64,000 bases of DNA, taken from Bacteroidales bacterium (GTDB taxonomy: Bacteria > Bacteroidota > Bacteroidia > Bacteroidales > UBA12077). The DNA is taken from assembly GCA_016342685.1 (NCBI GenBank), contig JAEINU010000003.1, positions 558,001 to 622,000 on the forward strand. The letters run 5' to 3'. Made by a program: the position numbers and the translations under genes. The number at the start of each line of letters is the position of its first letter. Position 1 is the stretch's first letter. Of this stretch, positions 55,617-64,000 are shown one piece after another. Below the pieces are notes generated by a model. It saw only the letters and a program-made list of their open reading frames with translations, was not told where the DNA came from and searched no databases.

Positions 55617-56638
55617 CTTTTAAAGTTAAGTAGATTAAATGTTCGTTTTTTTCTTATAAAATAATCGAATACAATACTTTGAGGATATATTTCCTTATGA
55701 TGAACTGCTTTGTTTAAAAGCAGTTTTTTTCTTTTTTTCCTTAAGGTTTTTAAAGAAGTGTAAAAATGAAAGTGTGCTTTTAAAACAGCATAAAAATTTG
55801 GAAATGAAAGCTTAGCTAGAAAGAGTAGAGCTGATATGCCATCTAAAATCATTCTAGTAAAGAGAATTGGAAAGAGTTTTCTATTTGGGAGGTTTTTATA
55901 CAATAAAAATAGATTATTTCGATAATTTAAATACAACTTAAACGGACTGTTATTAGGCAAAGTACCTCCTCCAACATGAAATACTTCAGATTCAGGATTA
56001 ACAACTATGCGTAATCCTAAATTCTTTATACGCCAGCATAAATCAATTTCTTCCATATGCGCAAAGAAATCATCATCTAATCCACCAATTGATTTGTAAA
56101 TTTCAGCACGAATCATTAAACAAGCACCTGAAGCCCAAAAAACATCAATTACATCGTTGTATTGATTTGTATCTGCCTCAATGGTATCTAGTATACGTCC
56201 TCTACAAAACGGATAGCCATATTTGTCTATAAAACCACCAGAAGAACCAGCATACTCAAACTTTTCCTTTTCCGAATAAGATTTAATCTTAGGCTGACAA
56301 GCCGCAATGGATTTATCTGAATCCATTATGCTTATTAATGGTAATAGCCAATTTGGACTTACCTCAATATCGGAGTTTAGTAAAACAAAATATTCTGCAC
56401 GAATTTCCTTTAAGGCACGATTATATCCTCCTGTAAAACCGTAATTTTTATCAAGTTGTATTATTCTTAAATTTGGATATTCTTTGTGAAGAAAATCTAT
56501 AGAATTATCACTGGAATTATTATCCGCAATAATTACCTCGCAACTATCGTGTTTGGTGTTCTTTATAAGAGATGGTAAGAATTGGTTTAGATATTTTTCT
56601 CCATTCCAATTTAATATTACAATAGCGACTTTGAGCAT
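55613..56638 (-). CDS. GT2 family glycosyltransferase (WbbL/rhamnosyltransferase-like)
   Basis: 341 residues: VAIVILNWNGEKYLNQFLP, IIADNNSSDNSI, FVLLNSDIEVSPNWL for sugar-nucleotide and metal binding, and FFAHMEEIDLCWRIKNLGL as the acceptor-side motif. It probably adds a sugar (rhamnose or similar) to a surface polysaccharide or lipid-linked glycan at the cytoplasmic membrane; the C-terminal hydrophobic piece (LDGISALLFLAKLSF) suggests membrane association. It follows the lpxL pair on the same strand with a 12-base gap. Confidence 0.88.
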   Translation of the reverse strand: MLKVAIVILNWNGEKYLNQFLPSLIKNTKHDSCEVIIADNNSSDNSIDFLHKEYPNLRIIQLDKNYGFTGGYNRALKEIRAEYFVLLNSDIEVSPNWLLPLISIMDSDKSIAACQPKIKSYSEKEKFEYAGSSGGFIDKYGYPFCRGRILDTIEADTNQYNDVIDVFWASGACLMIRAEIYKSIGGLDDDFFAHMEEIDLCWRIKNLGLRIVVNPESEVFHVGGGTLPNNSPFKLYLNYRNNLFLLYKNLPNRKLFPILFTRMILDGISALLFLAKLSFPNFYAVLKAHFHFYTSLKTLRKKRKKLLLNKAVHHKEIYPQSIVFDYFIRKKRTFNLLNFKS

Positions 56639-56650
56639 TATTTCATCAAT

Positions 56651-57541
56651 TTAATTTTTATTCATGAACTTGGTTTTTTCGTATTTCCATCGTTTATGTG
56701 ACCATACCCAATATTCAGGTTTAGCAGAAATTTGTTTGTCCATTTTATTAAAGAACAACTTTGTGATCTCAAATTCTTCCGTATTTTTTGCATTATTTGA
56801 TATCTCAGAGAATTTAATATTGTATAATCCTCTTTTTTCTTTTTCAATATTAACAAAAATTATTGCTGCTTTAATTCTTTTTCCAATTTTTTCTGGTCCA
56901 ATAAAAACGGGAGTATCTTGATTAAAGAATTCGATCCAATAATTCACATCCTTTTTTCTAGGTCTTTGATCAGCAATTAGTGCTAATATAAATGGATCTT
57001 TTCTTTTATAATAATCTAAAGTCACTTTTAAAGTTTCTTTCATTCTTACCGGCTTGCTGCCGAATAAAGATCTCATTTTTAAGAATCTACTGTTTAAGTA
57101 TGCCTTTTGAATTTTTTTATAAACCGGTAAAAAACTATATTTTGTATGTAATGGAAGGGAAGATAAAAACTCCCAGTTTCCATAATGGCCAAAAACCATT
57201 ATGATATTTTGATTTAGTTTGTAATATTCTTCCAAGAATTCGGGGTTTTCATATCGAACAAAAGATTGAACTTTCTTTTTCGACATTTTAATTAATGCCC
57301 CGTCTTCAAGAACTAAATCACATAAATGGCGATAATATTTTTTAGTTATTTGTTTAATTTCCTTCTCCGACTTATCGGGGAAAGAATTTATGAGATTTTC
57401 ATAAACGACTCTTTTTCTATATCCTGTTAAGTAATAAATAATTAAGAAAAGAATATCTGAAATAAAGTATAAAACTGATTTTGGAAGGATTGATAGAAAA
57501 TAAAAAAATAAATCAGCAAAAAAGTAAAAGACTCTTTTCAT
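56651..57541 (-). CDS. Lipid A acyltransferase-like protein (LpxL/HtrB family), downstream copy
   Basis: 296 residues from the ATG at 57541; a TTG start 15 bases upstream is weaker. N-terminal membrane anchor (FYFFADLFFYFLSILP), the acyltransferase motif with catalytic H119 and E124 (FGHYGNWE), ALIADQRP, and the C-terminal YWVWSHKRWK. These enzymes attach a second acyl chain to lipid A at the inner membrane. Paired with a similar gene 40 bases upstream, residues align in register, indicating tandem duplication. Acyl-chain specificity is unknown. Confidence 0.88.
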   Translation of the reverse strand: MKRVFYFFADLFFYFLSILPKSVLYFISDILFLIIYYLTGYRKRVVYENLINSFPDKSEKEIKQITKKYYRHLCDLVLEDGALIKMSKKKVQSFVRYENPEFLEEYYKLNQNIIMVFGHYGNWEFLSSLPLHTKYSFLPVYKKIQKAYLNSRFLKMRSLFGSKPVRMKETLKVTLDYYKRKDPFILALIADQRPRKKDVNYWIEFFNQDTPVFIGPEKIGKRIKAAIIFVNIEKEKRGLYNIKFSEISNNAKNTEEFEITKLFFNKMDKQISAKPEYWVWSHKRWKYEKTKFMNKN

Positions 57542-57581
57542 ATTTTGTTCATACAATGGTTTCGGTACTGCAAAAATATAC

Positions 57582-58478
57582 CTATTGTTCTAGATTAACA
57601 AGATTGTTAGAGCGTTTGTGTTTCCATCTTTTATGAGACCAGAGCCAGTATTGAGGTTTGTCAATGATCAGTTTTTCTAAAAATCTTAAATGTGTTTCTG
57701 TTATTTCGTGAGGTGAGCAGTCTTTTGCATTTTCAAAAAGCAATTTCGTTTTCAAAATATAGCTTCCACGTTTGGGTTTTTCTAAATAAAGAAATACAAC
57801 GGCAGTATTCAGTTTCTTCGAGATTTTTTCAGGACCTAAAAGTATTGCCGTTTCCTGATTTAAAAATGTTGTCCAATAGTGTCCACCTTTTTTAGGAGGA
57901 CGTTGATCTGCAATTAATCCTAACAGACATAGCTCATTTCTATGTTTAAAGTCTAAAACAGTTTTGTATGAGTCATGCATAGTAACTGGAATAGCCCCAA
58001 ATTTCTGACGCATTTTGAAAAATACTTTATCGAATGCTTTGTTGTTTAGAGGTTTGTATACTCCCAGAACCTGATGTGAACTTAATAGGGGAATCGCAAG
58101 AAACAATTCCCAATTTCCGTAATGTCCGGTAACTACAACAACGTTTTTATCCTTATTAAAAAGATCATTCATTAGATTCGTTTTTTCAATTTCAACGAAT
58201 TTTAATGTTCTTTCCTTCGACATAGTTAAAAGAGCGCAATTTTCAACAAAGGTGTCACTTAAATGGAGGTAGAATTTTCGAGCAATCTTGTAAATCTCTT
58301 TGTCTGATTTTTCAGGAAATGAATTTCGTAGATTTTCAAAAACTACTTTTCGCCGATATCTTAGAATATCAAATAGAATAATATAAAAAACATCAGCAAA
58401 TCTATATAGAATAATTTTGGGTAATAGATTAAAAAAATGACTTAGTAATAAGGTGAGGTATGTTCCAAGCTGTTTCAC
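57582..58478 (-). CDS. Lipid A acyltransferase-like protein (LpxL/HtrB family), upstream copy
   Basis: 298 residues. N-terminal hydrophobic helix (LLLSHFFNLLPKIILYRF), catalytic H119 and E124 in TGHYGNWE, LIADQRPPKKGGHYW and LLGPEKISKKLN, ending in WLWSHKRWKHKR. Same layout and numbering as the downstream copy. It lies three bases after the inositol monophosphatase gene stop-start junction, suggesting coupled translation in one transcript. Two acyltransferases fit the need for secondary acylations of lipid A in this phylum. Confidence 0.88.
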   Translation of the reverse strand: MKQLGTYLTLLLSHFFNLLPKIILYRFADVFYIILFDILRYRRKVVFENLRNSFPEKSDKEIYKIARKFYLHLSDTFVENCALLTMSKERTLKFVEIEKTNLMNDLFNKDKNVVVVTGHYGNWELFLAIPLLSSHQVLGVYKPLNNKAFDKVFFKMRQKFGAIPVTMHDSYKTVLDFKHRNELCLLGLIADQRPPKKGGHYWTTFLNQETAILLGPEKISKKLNTAVVFLYLEKPKRGSYILKTKLLFENAKDCSPHEITETHLRFLEKLIIDKPQYWLWSHKRWKHKRSNNLVNLEQ

Positions 58479-58481
58479 TGT

Positions 58482-59279
58482 TTATTGATTTATCATTATA
58501 CTATTAATATTGCTCAAAAATTTATCGAAAACATTCTTATTTGTAGCAATTATTTCTTTGCCAAAAATATAATTATTTTCGCCTTTAAAATCAGAAATTC
58601 TTCCTCCGGCTTGCTTCACAATTAAAGAGCCTGCAGCTACATCCCAAGGGCTTAAGCTATACTCGTAAAAGGCTTCGAATCGGCCACATGCAACATACGC
58701 AAGATCTGTTGCCGCTGAGCCTAGTCTTCTAACACCGTGAGAGTTTTCCATAAAAAATTCCAGTGTTTTTAAAAAAGGCTCCATTCTTGCATAATCATAA
58801 TACGGAAATCCTGTTGCAATAAGGCTTTCTTCTATTGTTTCTTTATTTGATACAGATATTTCTTCGCCATTTAAAAATGCAGGGCTATCTTTCCATGCGT
58901 AAAAACATTCGTTTAATCCTAGTTCGTGAACTACCCCCAAAATGATTTCGTCATTTTCTTGTAAAGCAATAGATATTGCAAATGGAGTAAGATTATGAAT
59001 GAAATTTGTTGTTCCATCTAATGGATCAATAATCCAATTGTACTTTTCGCCCTTCTTTGTAGATGTTCCTTCTTCTGCAATAAATCCAGCTTCGGGAAGT
59101 ATTGCAGATAATTTTTCTACAATTTTTGCTTCAGATGTTTTATCTACATAAGTTACAAAGTCATGTAATCCTTTAACCTCAATAGTTAGGCTTTTATTGT
59201 TTTTTCGTTCATTAAGAATAAACTGACCCACTTCTTTTGTGAGTTCTGTAACTTGTTGGCAAATATTTTCGAGATTCAT
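58482..59279 (-). CDS. Inositol monophosphatase family protein
   Basis: 265 residues. Metal site with E70 (AEEGTS) and D85/D88 (WIIDPLDGTTNF), and late motif SPWDVAAGSLIVKQAGG. It dephosphorylates a sugar or inositol phosphate in the cytoplasm; SuhB-like activity in rRNA processing is possible but unproven. It is followed by the lpxL pair and the glycosyltransferase on the same strand (three-base and 40-base gaps), so it likely opens an envelope-related operon. Confidence 0.9.
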   Translation of the reverse strand: MNLENICQQVTELTKEVGQFILNERKNNKSLTIEVKGLHDFVTYVDKTSEAKIVEKLSAILPEAGFIAEEGTSTKKGEKYNWIIDPLDGTTNFIHNLTPFAISIALQENDEIILGVVHELGLNECFYAWKDSPAFLNGEEISVSNKETIEESLIATGFPYYDYARMEPFLKTLEFFMENSHGVRRLGSAATDLAYVACGRFEAFYEYSLSPWDVAAGSLIVKQAGGRISDFKGENNYIFGKEIIATNKNVFDKFLSNINSIMINQ

Positions 59280-59342
59280 TTTCGAGATTTATTTTCAAAG
59301 ATAAGAAACGAACTTATCTTAACTATAATTGAAATAAGTTTT

Positions 59343-60653
59343 TTAACTCATTTTAACTTTTACATTGCCGCTTTCAGAGATTGAATTGAGTTTTACCTTA
59401 ATTATTTCTCCAATCAGGTTTTTATCGTATTCCGTTTCAACTTTTATATAATTCCCTGTAAAGCCAAATATTAAACCATTCTTTTTAGAAGATTCAAAAA
59501 GTACGTTTGCTTCCGAGTCCAAATTTTGAATATAAAAGCTTCGTAGTTTATTGTCGGCTAAGACATGAAGCTTTTTGCTTCTTTCTGAAATAATATATTT
59601 TGGATTTTTATTATCAAAACTCGCAGATTTTGTATTTGGTCTTTCTGAATATGAGAATACGTGATAAAATGAAGCATCAAGATTTTCAAGAAACTGATAC
59701 GTGTCATTAAAATCTTCCTCCGTTTCATCAGGGAAACCAACAATAATATCAACACCGATAAAAGCATCAGGCATTAATTCTTTAATTCGAGAAACTCTCG
59801 ATTGAAACAATTCTCGATTATAACGCCGCTGCATCTTTGCCAGCGTTTTGTTACAACCACTTTGCAATGGAATGTGAAAGTGATGTTGTATTTTATCTGA
59901 TTTGGAAACAAATTCGATAACCTCGTTCTTTAAAAGATTTGGTTCAATCGATGAAATTCTAATTCTTTCTATTCCTTCAACTTTCTCAAGAGCTTTTATT
60001 AGATCAAAAAAAGTTTCATTTGTTGATTTGCCAAAATCACCAATATTTACGCCTGTTAGAATAATTTCTTTTATTCCAGATTTAACAATTTTTTCTGTTT
60101 CGGAAACTAAATCTGAAATTAGTTTGTTGCGACTTTTGCCACGTGCCAGTGGAATAGTACAATAGGTACAAGAATAATCGCATCCATCCTGTACTTTTAA
60201 AAACGAACGTGTTCGGTCAGCTTCAGAATGTGATGAGTCAAACTGATTGATTTCTTCAATTTCACAGGAATAAACTTCGGGGGTATTATTTTTCTGTAAA
60301 TCATTTAAATGATCAAGAATATTAAATTTCTCTTTTGTTCCTAAAACTAAATCAACGCCTAGGTTTTTTGCTATTTCTTCGGGTTTTAATTGGGCATAAC
60401 AACCAACTACAGCAATAAATGCATCCTTATTTATATTCTGGATCTTTTTAATTGCTTGTCGGCATTTTTTATCAGCTTGTTCTGTTACGGAGCATGTGTT
60501 AATAACATAAATATCCGCTTCGGTATTAAATTCAACAACTTCAAAGCCTTTTTCTTTAAAAGATCTTGAAATTGTTGATGTTTCGGAAAAATTAAGTTTA
60601 CAACCTAATGTATGAAATGCTACCTTCTTCTCTTTATCCTCTGTGTGTGTCAT
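59343..60653 (-). CDS. mtaB: tRNA (t6A37) methylthiotransferase MtaB
   Basis: 436 residues, radical SAM enzyme that converts t6A to ms2t6A at position 37. N-terminal MTTase domain with cysteines C18, C54 and C85 (HTLGCKLN, NTCSVTEQA, VVGCYAQLKPEE) for the auxiliary cluster, radical SAM C158, C162 and C165 (CDYSCTYCTIPLARG), and a C-terminal TRAM region. The LNF variant after CK marks MtaB rather than MiaB or RimO. No operon partner is obvious; 63 bases separate it from the phosphatase gene. Confidence 0.93.
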   Translation of the reverse strand: MTHTEDKEKKVAFHTLGCKLNFSETSTISRSFKEKGFEVVEFNTEADIYVINTCSVTEQADKKCRQAIKKIQNINKDAFIAVVGCYAQLKPEEIAKNLGVDLVLGTKEKFNILDHLNDLQKNNTPEVYSCEIEEINQFDSSHSEADRTRSFLKVQDGCDYSCTYCTIPLARGKSRNKLISDLVSETEKIVKSGIKEIILTGVNIGDFGKSTNETFFDLIKALEKVEGIERIRISSIEPNLLKNEVIEFVSKSDKIQHHFHIPLQSGCNKTLAKMQRRYNRELFQSRVSRIKELMPDAFIGVDIIVGFPDETEEDFNDTYQFLENLDASFYHVFSYSERPNTKSASFDNKNPKYIISERSKKLHVLADNKLRSFYIQNLDSEANVLFESSKKNGLIFGFTGNYIKVETEYDKNLIGEIIKVKLNSISESGNVKVKMS

Positions 60654-60700
60654 TTTTATGCATTTTTTCAGGCTGCAAATTTAAATCATTTAGTTTGATT

Positions 60701-61195
60701 TTAAATATTTTTTGGATAATCGAAAAAAGAATGATAAGGTTTTGATTTATAAAAACCGTTCCATGAATCAATCTTAAATTTGAAACTTGCTATTCCGGCA
60801 GTTGGCATATTATGTATTCGATTGTCTAAAAATGTGTTTGCAATATCTGTAAACGCTGGATTATGACCAAAAATCATTAAAGAACTGATTTCATTATTTG
60901 TTCTATTTGCAATTTCAAGAATCGTGTTAGGGTCTGTTAAATATAAATTTGAGTTTAAGATGATGTTAACAGAATTAATTTTTAGTATTCGTGAAAAAAT
61001 TGTTGCTGTGTGCATTGCTCTTGCGGCAGTACTTGTTAATATTAAATCAGGAATGATATCTTTAAGCAAAAGTCTCTCTGCCATTTCATAAGAATTGTCA
61101 ATTCCTCGTTGTTTTAATGGTCTATCAATATCAGATAAACTATCAGATCCCCATTCTGATTTGCCGTGTCGAACAAAGGTTAATGTTTTACTCAT
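60701..61195 (-). CDS. SixA-like phosphohistidine phosphatase (histidine phosphatase superfamily)
   Basis: 164 residues with the RHG motif at R9-H10-G11 (TFVRHGKSEWG) and later LTSTAARAMHTATIFS and MIFGHNPAFTDIANTF, where GHNP is typical of SixA. It removes phosphate from histidine on phosphotransfer proteins, or acts on small phospho-compounds. It lies 12 bases downstream of the PhoH gene on the same strand. A target among the two-component proteins of this organism is possible but not indicated. Confidence 0.87.
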   Translation of the reverse strand: MSKTLTFVRHGKSEWGSDSLSDIDRPLKQRGIDNSYEMAERLLLKDIIPDLILTSTAARAMHTATIFSRILKINSVNIILNSNLYLTDPNTILEIANRTNNEISSLMIFGHNPAFTDIANTFLDNRIHNMPTAGIASFKFKIDSWNGFYKSKPYHSFFDYPKNI

Positions 61196-61207
61196 TTCGA
61201 GATTAGT

Positions 61208-62530
61208 TTAAAGTAAATCACTTGCTAGCTCAGCCAAATAGCTTCTTTCTCCCTTAACCAAATTAACGTGAGCAAATATGTCCTGACCTTTCATTCTGTC
61301 GGTTAAGAAACTTAATCCATTCGATTTTGAATCTAAGTATGGCGAATCTATTTGTTGAATATCACCTGTAAAAATAATCTTGGTACCTTCTCCTGCTCTT
61401 GTGATAATGGTTTTCACTTCGTGTGGAGTTAAATTCTGAGCTTCATCAACAATAAAAAATACATTAGATAAACTTCGACCTCGAATATAAGCTAAAGGGC
61501 TAATAACTAACCTTTCACCTTTTTGCATTTCTTCAATTTGCATGTATTCTTTACTTTGTGATTTAAATTGATTTCTTATTACAGATAAGTTATCAAATAG
61601 GGGTTGCATGTAAGGCATGATTTTTTCCTTAACATCTCCAGGTAAAAATCCCAGATCTCTGTTAGCAAGAGGTACAATGGGTCTTGCCAAAAGTATTTGA
61701 TTAAATTTTCTTTCTTGGTGCAGAGCAGCTGCCAGAGCAAGTAATGTTTTCCCGGTACCGGCTTTCCCTGTCAGTGCTATTAACTGTACATCGTTTCTAT
61801 TTAAAGCATCTAATGAAAAGGTTTGCTCAGCATTTCGAGGCTCAATTCCGTATGTTCGATTTTTCTCAACTCTTTCTAAAACTTTTTTTAATGGATCGTA
61901 ATGTGCTAGAGCAGATGATTTTTGTCCTTTTAAAATAAAATATTGGTGAGGTGTGGGCTTGAGTTTAAATTCATCAATTGAAATGCCTTCGTGCGATTCG
62001 TAAAGTTTTGAAATTAAAAGATCATCAATAGTATCAATTGTTTCAATGTCTTTATGTATTTTTTCAATATCTGCAATCTGATCATTCTTAAAATCTTGAG
62101 CTAAAATCCCTAAGGACTTAGCTTTCATCCTAAGATTAATATCTTTACTTACTAGAATTACTTCATGGTTTTTTTTCTTAGCCTTTACATCCTCTGTAAT
62201 AGCTAATATTCTATGATCGGGGGTGGGTTCGGGGAACGACTCTTTTAGTTTATCAGAATAGGGTTTTCCTGTTTCAATTGACAAATTACCTAAATCTTTA
62301 CCTAAAGATATTCCTCCGTTAAATAAATTATCACCAGAAAGTTTATCAAGTTCTCGGGTGAATTCTCGGGCATTAAAATTTATTTGACTATCACCTTTTT
62401 TTAGGTGATCTAATTCTTCAAGAACTACAATTGGGATGACTACGTCGTTTTCTTGAAATTTATATAAACAATTAAAATCGTGAAGAATAACGTTGGTGTC
62501 AATTACAAAAATCTTCTTATTTTTTTTCAT
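61208..62530 (-). CDS. PIN-PhoH fusion protein (PhoH2-type ATPase with nuclease domain)
   Basis: 440 residues. An N-terminal PIN domain (FVIDTNVILHDFN with acidic D11; VVLEELDHLKKG; ISKDINLRMKA near the end) is fused to a PhoH P-loop ATPase with Walker A ending at K261-T262 (LTGKAGTGKTLLA), FFIVDEAQNLTPHEVK as Walker B and FTGDIQQIDSPYLD. Such fusions act as RNA-cleaving helicase-like proteins in other bacteria. It is divergent from the nitroreductase gene with 96 bases in between. RNA target is unknown. Confidence 0.93.
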   Translation of the reverse strand: MKKNKKIFVIDTNVILHDFNCLYKFQENDVVIPIVVLEELDHLKKGDSQINFNAREFTRELDKLSGDNLFNGGISLGKDLGNLSIETGKPYSDKLKESFPEPTPDHRILAITEDVKAKKKNHEVILVSKDINLRMKAKSLGILAQDFKNDQIADIEKIHKDIETIDTIDDLLISKLYESHEGISIDEFKLKPTPHQYFILKGQKSSALAHYDPLKKVLERVEKNRTYGIEPRNAEQTFSLDALNRNDVQLIALTGKAGTGKTLLALAAALHQERKFNQILLARPIVPLANRDLGFLPGDVKEKIMPYMQPLFDNLSVIRNQFKSQSKEYMQIEEMQKGERLVISPLAYIRGRSLSNVFFIVDEAQNLTPHEVKTIITRAGEGTKIIFTGDIQQIDSPYLDSKSNGLSFLTDRMKGQDIFAHVNLVKGERSYLAELASDLL

Positions 62531-62626
62531 AATATTGTTTTTTGAACGTGAAGTCTGTATTAAATAATTTCTTACTAATTTAACATTTTTATTTTTTATT
62601 TTATCATAATTAATTATTCAAATCGT

Positions 62627-63136
62627 ATGGAATTAATAGAAGGAATATTCTCACGAAGAAGCATCCGAAAGTACAAAGAAGGAGAAGTTACTCAAGATCA
62701 AATTAATACTATCGTTAAGGCGGGAATGTATGCACCTTCGGCTAGAAATCAGCAGCCTTGGCATTTTATTGTTATAAAAAATAAGGAAACTTTAACACAA
62801 ATTAGAGAGGCTCATCCATATGCTCAGATGTTGTTAAATGCACAATTAGCAATAGTTGTTTGTGGCGATGAAAATTTGGAATTAAGCAAAGGGTATTGGG
62901 TGGTGGATTGTTCTGCTGCTACTCAGAATATTTTACTTGCAGCACATGGGATTGGGTTAGGTGCTGTTTGGTTAGGTGTACATCCACGGGAGGAAAGAAA
63001 GAATGAAATAAGTAAATTATTGGGATTGCCTAACCACATTCAACCCTTGTCTTTGGTTTCGATTGGACATCCTGGTGAAGAAAAAGAAGATCCTGAAAGA
63101 TTTAAACCTGAAAGAATCCATTATAATGCATGGTAA
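62627..63136 (+). CDS. Nitroreductase family flavoprotein
   Basis: 169 residues, FMN-binding nitroreductase fold with early IFSRRSIRKYKEGEVTQDQI, the substrate/FMN motif YAPSARNQQPWHFIVI, and late AVWLGVHPREERKNEISKLL and VSIGHPGEEKEDP. It probably reduces quinones, flavins or nitro compounds with NAD(P)H. Short relatives of this type are frequent in anaerobes. It stands 30 bases before folC and may be cotranscribed. Confidence 0.9.
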   Translation: MELIEGIFSRRSIRKYKEGEVTQDQINTIVKAGMYAPSARNQQPWHFIVIKNKETLTQIREAHPYAQMLLNAQLAIVVCGDENLELSKGYWVVDCSAATQNILLAAHGIGLGAVWLGVHPREERKNEISKLLGLPNHIQPLSLVSIGHPGEEKEDPERFKPERIHYNAW

Positions 63137-63166
63137 ATTATTATTTTTGAGGATTAATATTTAGAT

Positions 63167-64000
63167 ATGAATTATAAGGAAACACTAGATTGGTTGTTTA
63201 ATCAGCTGCCAATGTATCAGAGACAAGGGAAGGCTGCTTACAAGGCAGATTTGGACAATACTTTGGAGTTGGATAAGTATTTTGGACATCCACATAAAAA
63301 GTTTAAGTCTATCCATATTGCTGGAACAAATGGTAAAGGGTCAGTTTCTCATATGTTAGCATCGGTTTTACAAGAGTCGGGTTATAAAGTTGGCTTATAT
63401 ACATCCCCTCATTTAAAGGATTTTAGAGAGCGCATAAAGATAAATGGAGAAATGATTTCAGAGGAGTTTGTTGTTGATTTTGTTAGAAAACATAGCTCAA
63501 AGTTTGAAGAAATAAAACCATCTTTTTTTGAAATGACTGTAGCAATGGCTTTTGATTATTTTGCAAAAGAGAAAATAGATGTGGCTGTTGTGGAAGTTGG
63601 AATGGGAGGTAGATTAGATTCTACCAATATTATTCTTCCTGAATTAAGCATTATTACCAATATTGGTTTAGATCACACTGTTTTTCTGGGAGATACCTTA
63701 GAAAAAGTCGCTTATGAAAAGGCCGGGATTATTAAAAAAAATACATCTGCAATTATTGGGGAAACACAGAAAGAAACCAAAGATGTTTTTAATCAAATTG
63801 CACAGGAAAATAGCTCAGAGATATTTTTTGCCGATAAATTATTTAGTATTGATTATGAGATGCTTTCAATGGATAACAAACAGGTATTTAATATCAAGTC
63901 AAACAATCAAATTGTATATGAAAATCTAAAACTGGATCTACTTGGTAGTTATCAAAAGAAAAATGTAATATCCGTTTTAAAGGGCATTGATTTATTAGCA
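63167..64000 (+). CDS. folC: Bifunctional folylpolyglutamate/dihydrofolate synthase (partial, runs off window end)
   Basis: Open from ATG at 63167 to the window edge, 278 codons in frame. P-loop at 53-59 (AGTNGKGSVSHML), YTSPHLKDFRERIKING, EMTVAMAFDYF, VVEVGMGGRLDSTNI and TNIGLDHTVFLGDTLEKVAYEKAGI are all FolC landmarks. The 3-prime end is missing; full proteins are about 420 residues. It adds glutamates to folate (and, in many bacteria, to dihydropteroate). It starts 30 bases after the nitroreductase gene. Confidence 0.95.
   Translation, partial: MNYKETLDWLFNQLPMYQRQGKAAYKADLDNTLELDKYFGHPHKKFKSIHIAGTNGKGSVSHMLASVLQESGYKVGLYTSPHLKDFRERIKINGEMISEEFVVDFVRKHSSKFEEIKPSFFEMTVAMAFDYFAKEKIDVAVVEVGMGGRLDSTNIILPELSIITNIGLDHTVFLGDTLEKVAYEKAGIIKKNTSAIIGETQKETKDVFNQIAQENSSEIFFADKLFSIDYEMLSMDNKQVFNIKSNNQIVYENLKLDLLGSYQKKNVISVLKGIDLLA

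Overview
The window is chromosomal DNA from a member of the Bacteroidota, probably a gliding or formerly gliding marine lineage such as the Marinilabiliales (inference). The evidence is type IX secretion genes (porV, porU, a porP/sprF-family gene) next to a gldJ-like lipoprotein gene, WG-repeat and TPR-PD40 secreted proteins, visibly AT-rich DNA, start sites that mostly lack a Shine-Dalgarno sequence, and promoter-like TAnnTTTG elements. No rRNA, tRNA, CRISPR array, insertion sequence or prophage was seen. Most of the window is ordinary, densely packed core genome.

Layout. 35-2951 (minus): heptose bisphosphatase, rhomboid protease, DNA polymerase III delta subunit and AMP nucleosidase, with a small HsdR_N-type putative nuclease gene divergent at 3014. 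3510-12695 (minus): an unknown secreted protein, an acetyltransferase, three tandem TPR-PD40 propeller proteins (one with Ig-like repeats and a C-terminal membrane anchor), and a glycosyltransferase fused to a degenerate polyprenyl glycosylphosphotransferase. 12805-20311: an aminotransferase, then a plus-strand signalling block (hybrid PAS histidine kinase, REC-PAS-LuxR regulator, receiver plus CheW pair, two more lone receivers) in which several units end in their own terminator. 20429-27113: a DcaP-like porin, a TPR protein, recR, a sodium:solute symporter, a small outer-membrane protein and a DUF885 lipoprotein. 27225-35790: alaS, divergent from two tandem M23 peptidases, a PQQ-type propeller protein, a MerR regulator, a Nif3-like protein and a zinc-ribbon coiled-coil protein. 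35937-37975: two TPM-domain proteins with LemA. 38367-44428: orphan urocanate hydratase, a WG-repeat protein and an MlaEFD-type lipid transport operon. 44558-53577: thioredoxin, CoA-binding protein, ispF, porV and porU on minus, with porP and gldJ divergent on plus. 53642-64000: murF, ppa, envelope glycosyltransferase, two tandem LpxL-type acyltransferases, inositol monophosphatase family, mtaB, SixA-like phosphatase, PIN-PhoH ATPase, nitroreductase and a folC gene that runs off the window end.

How the genes work together. Much of the window builds or polices the cell envelope: lipid A and heptose (LpxL pair, GmhB), peptidoglycan (MurF, M23 pair), outer-membrane lipid balance (MlaEFD), surface glycans (two GT2 proteins), and protein export to the surface (PorU, PorV, PorP, GldJ). 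The least conventional items are the signalling block with a lone CheW, the 991-residue membrane-anchored TPR-PD40 protein, the GT2 fusion with a gutted phosphotransferase domain, and a dispersed intergenic palindromic repeat whose two copies show a compensatory base-pair change.
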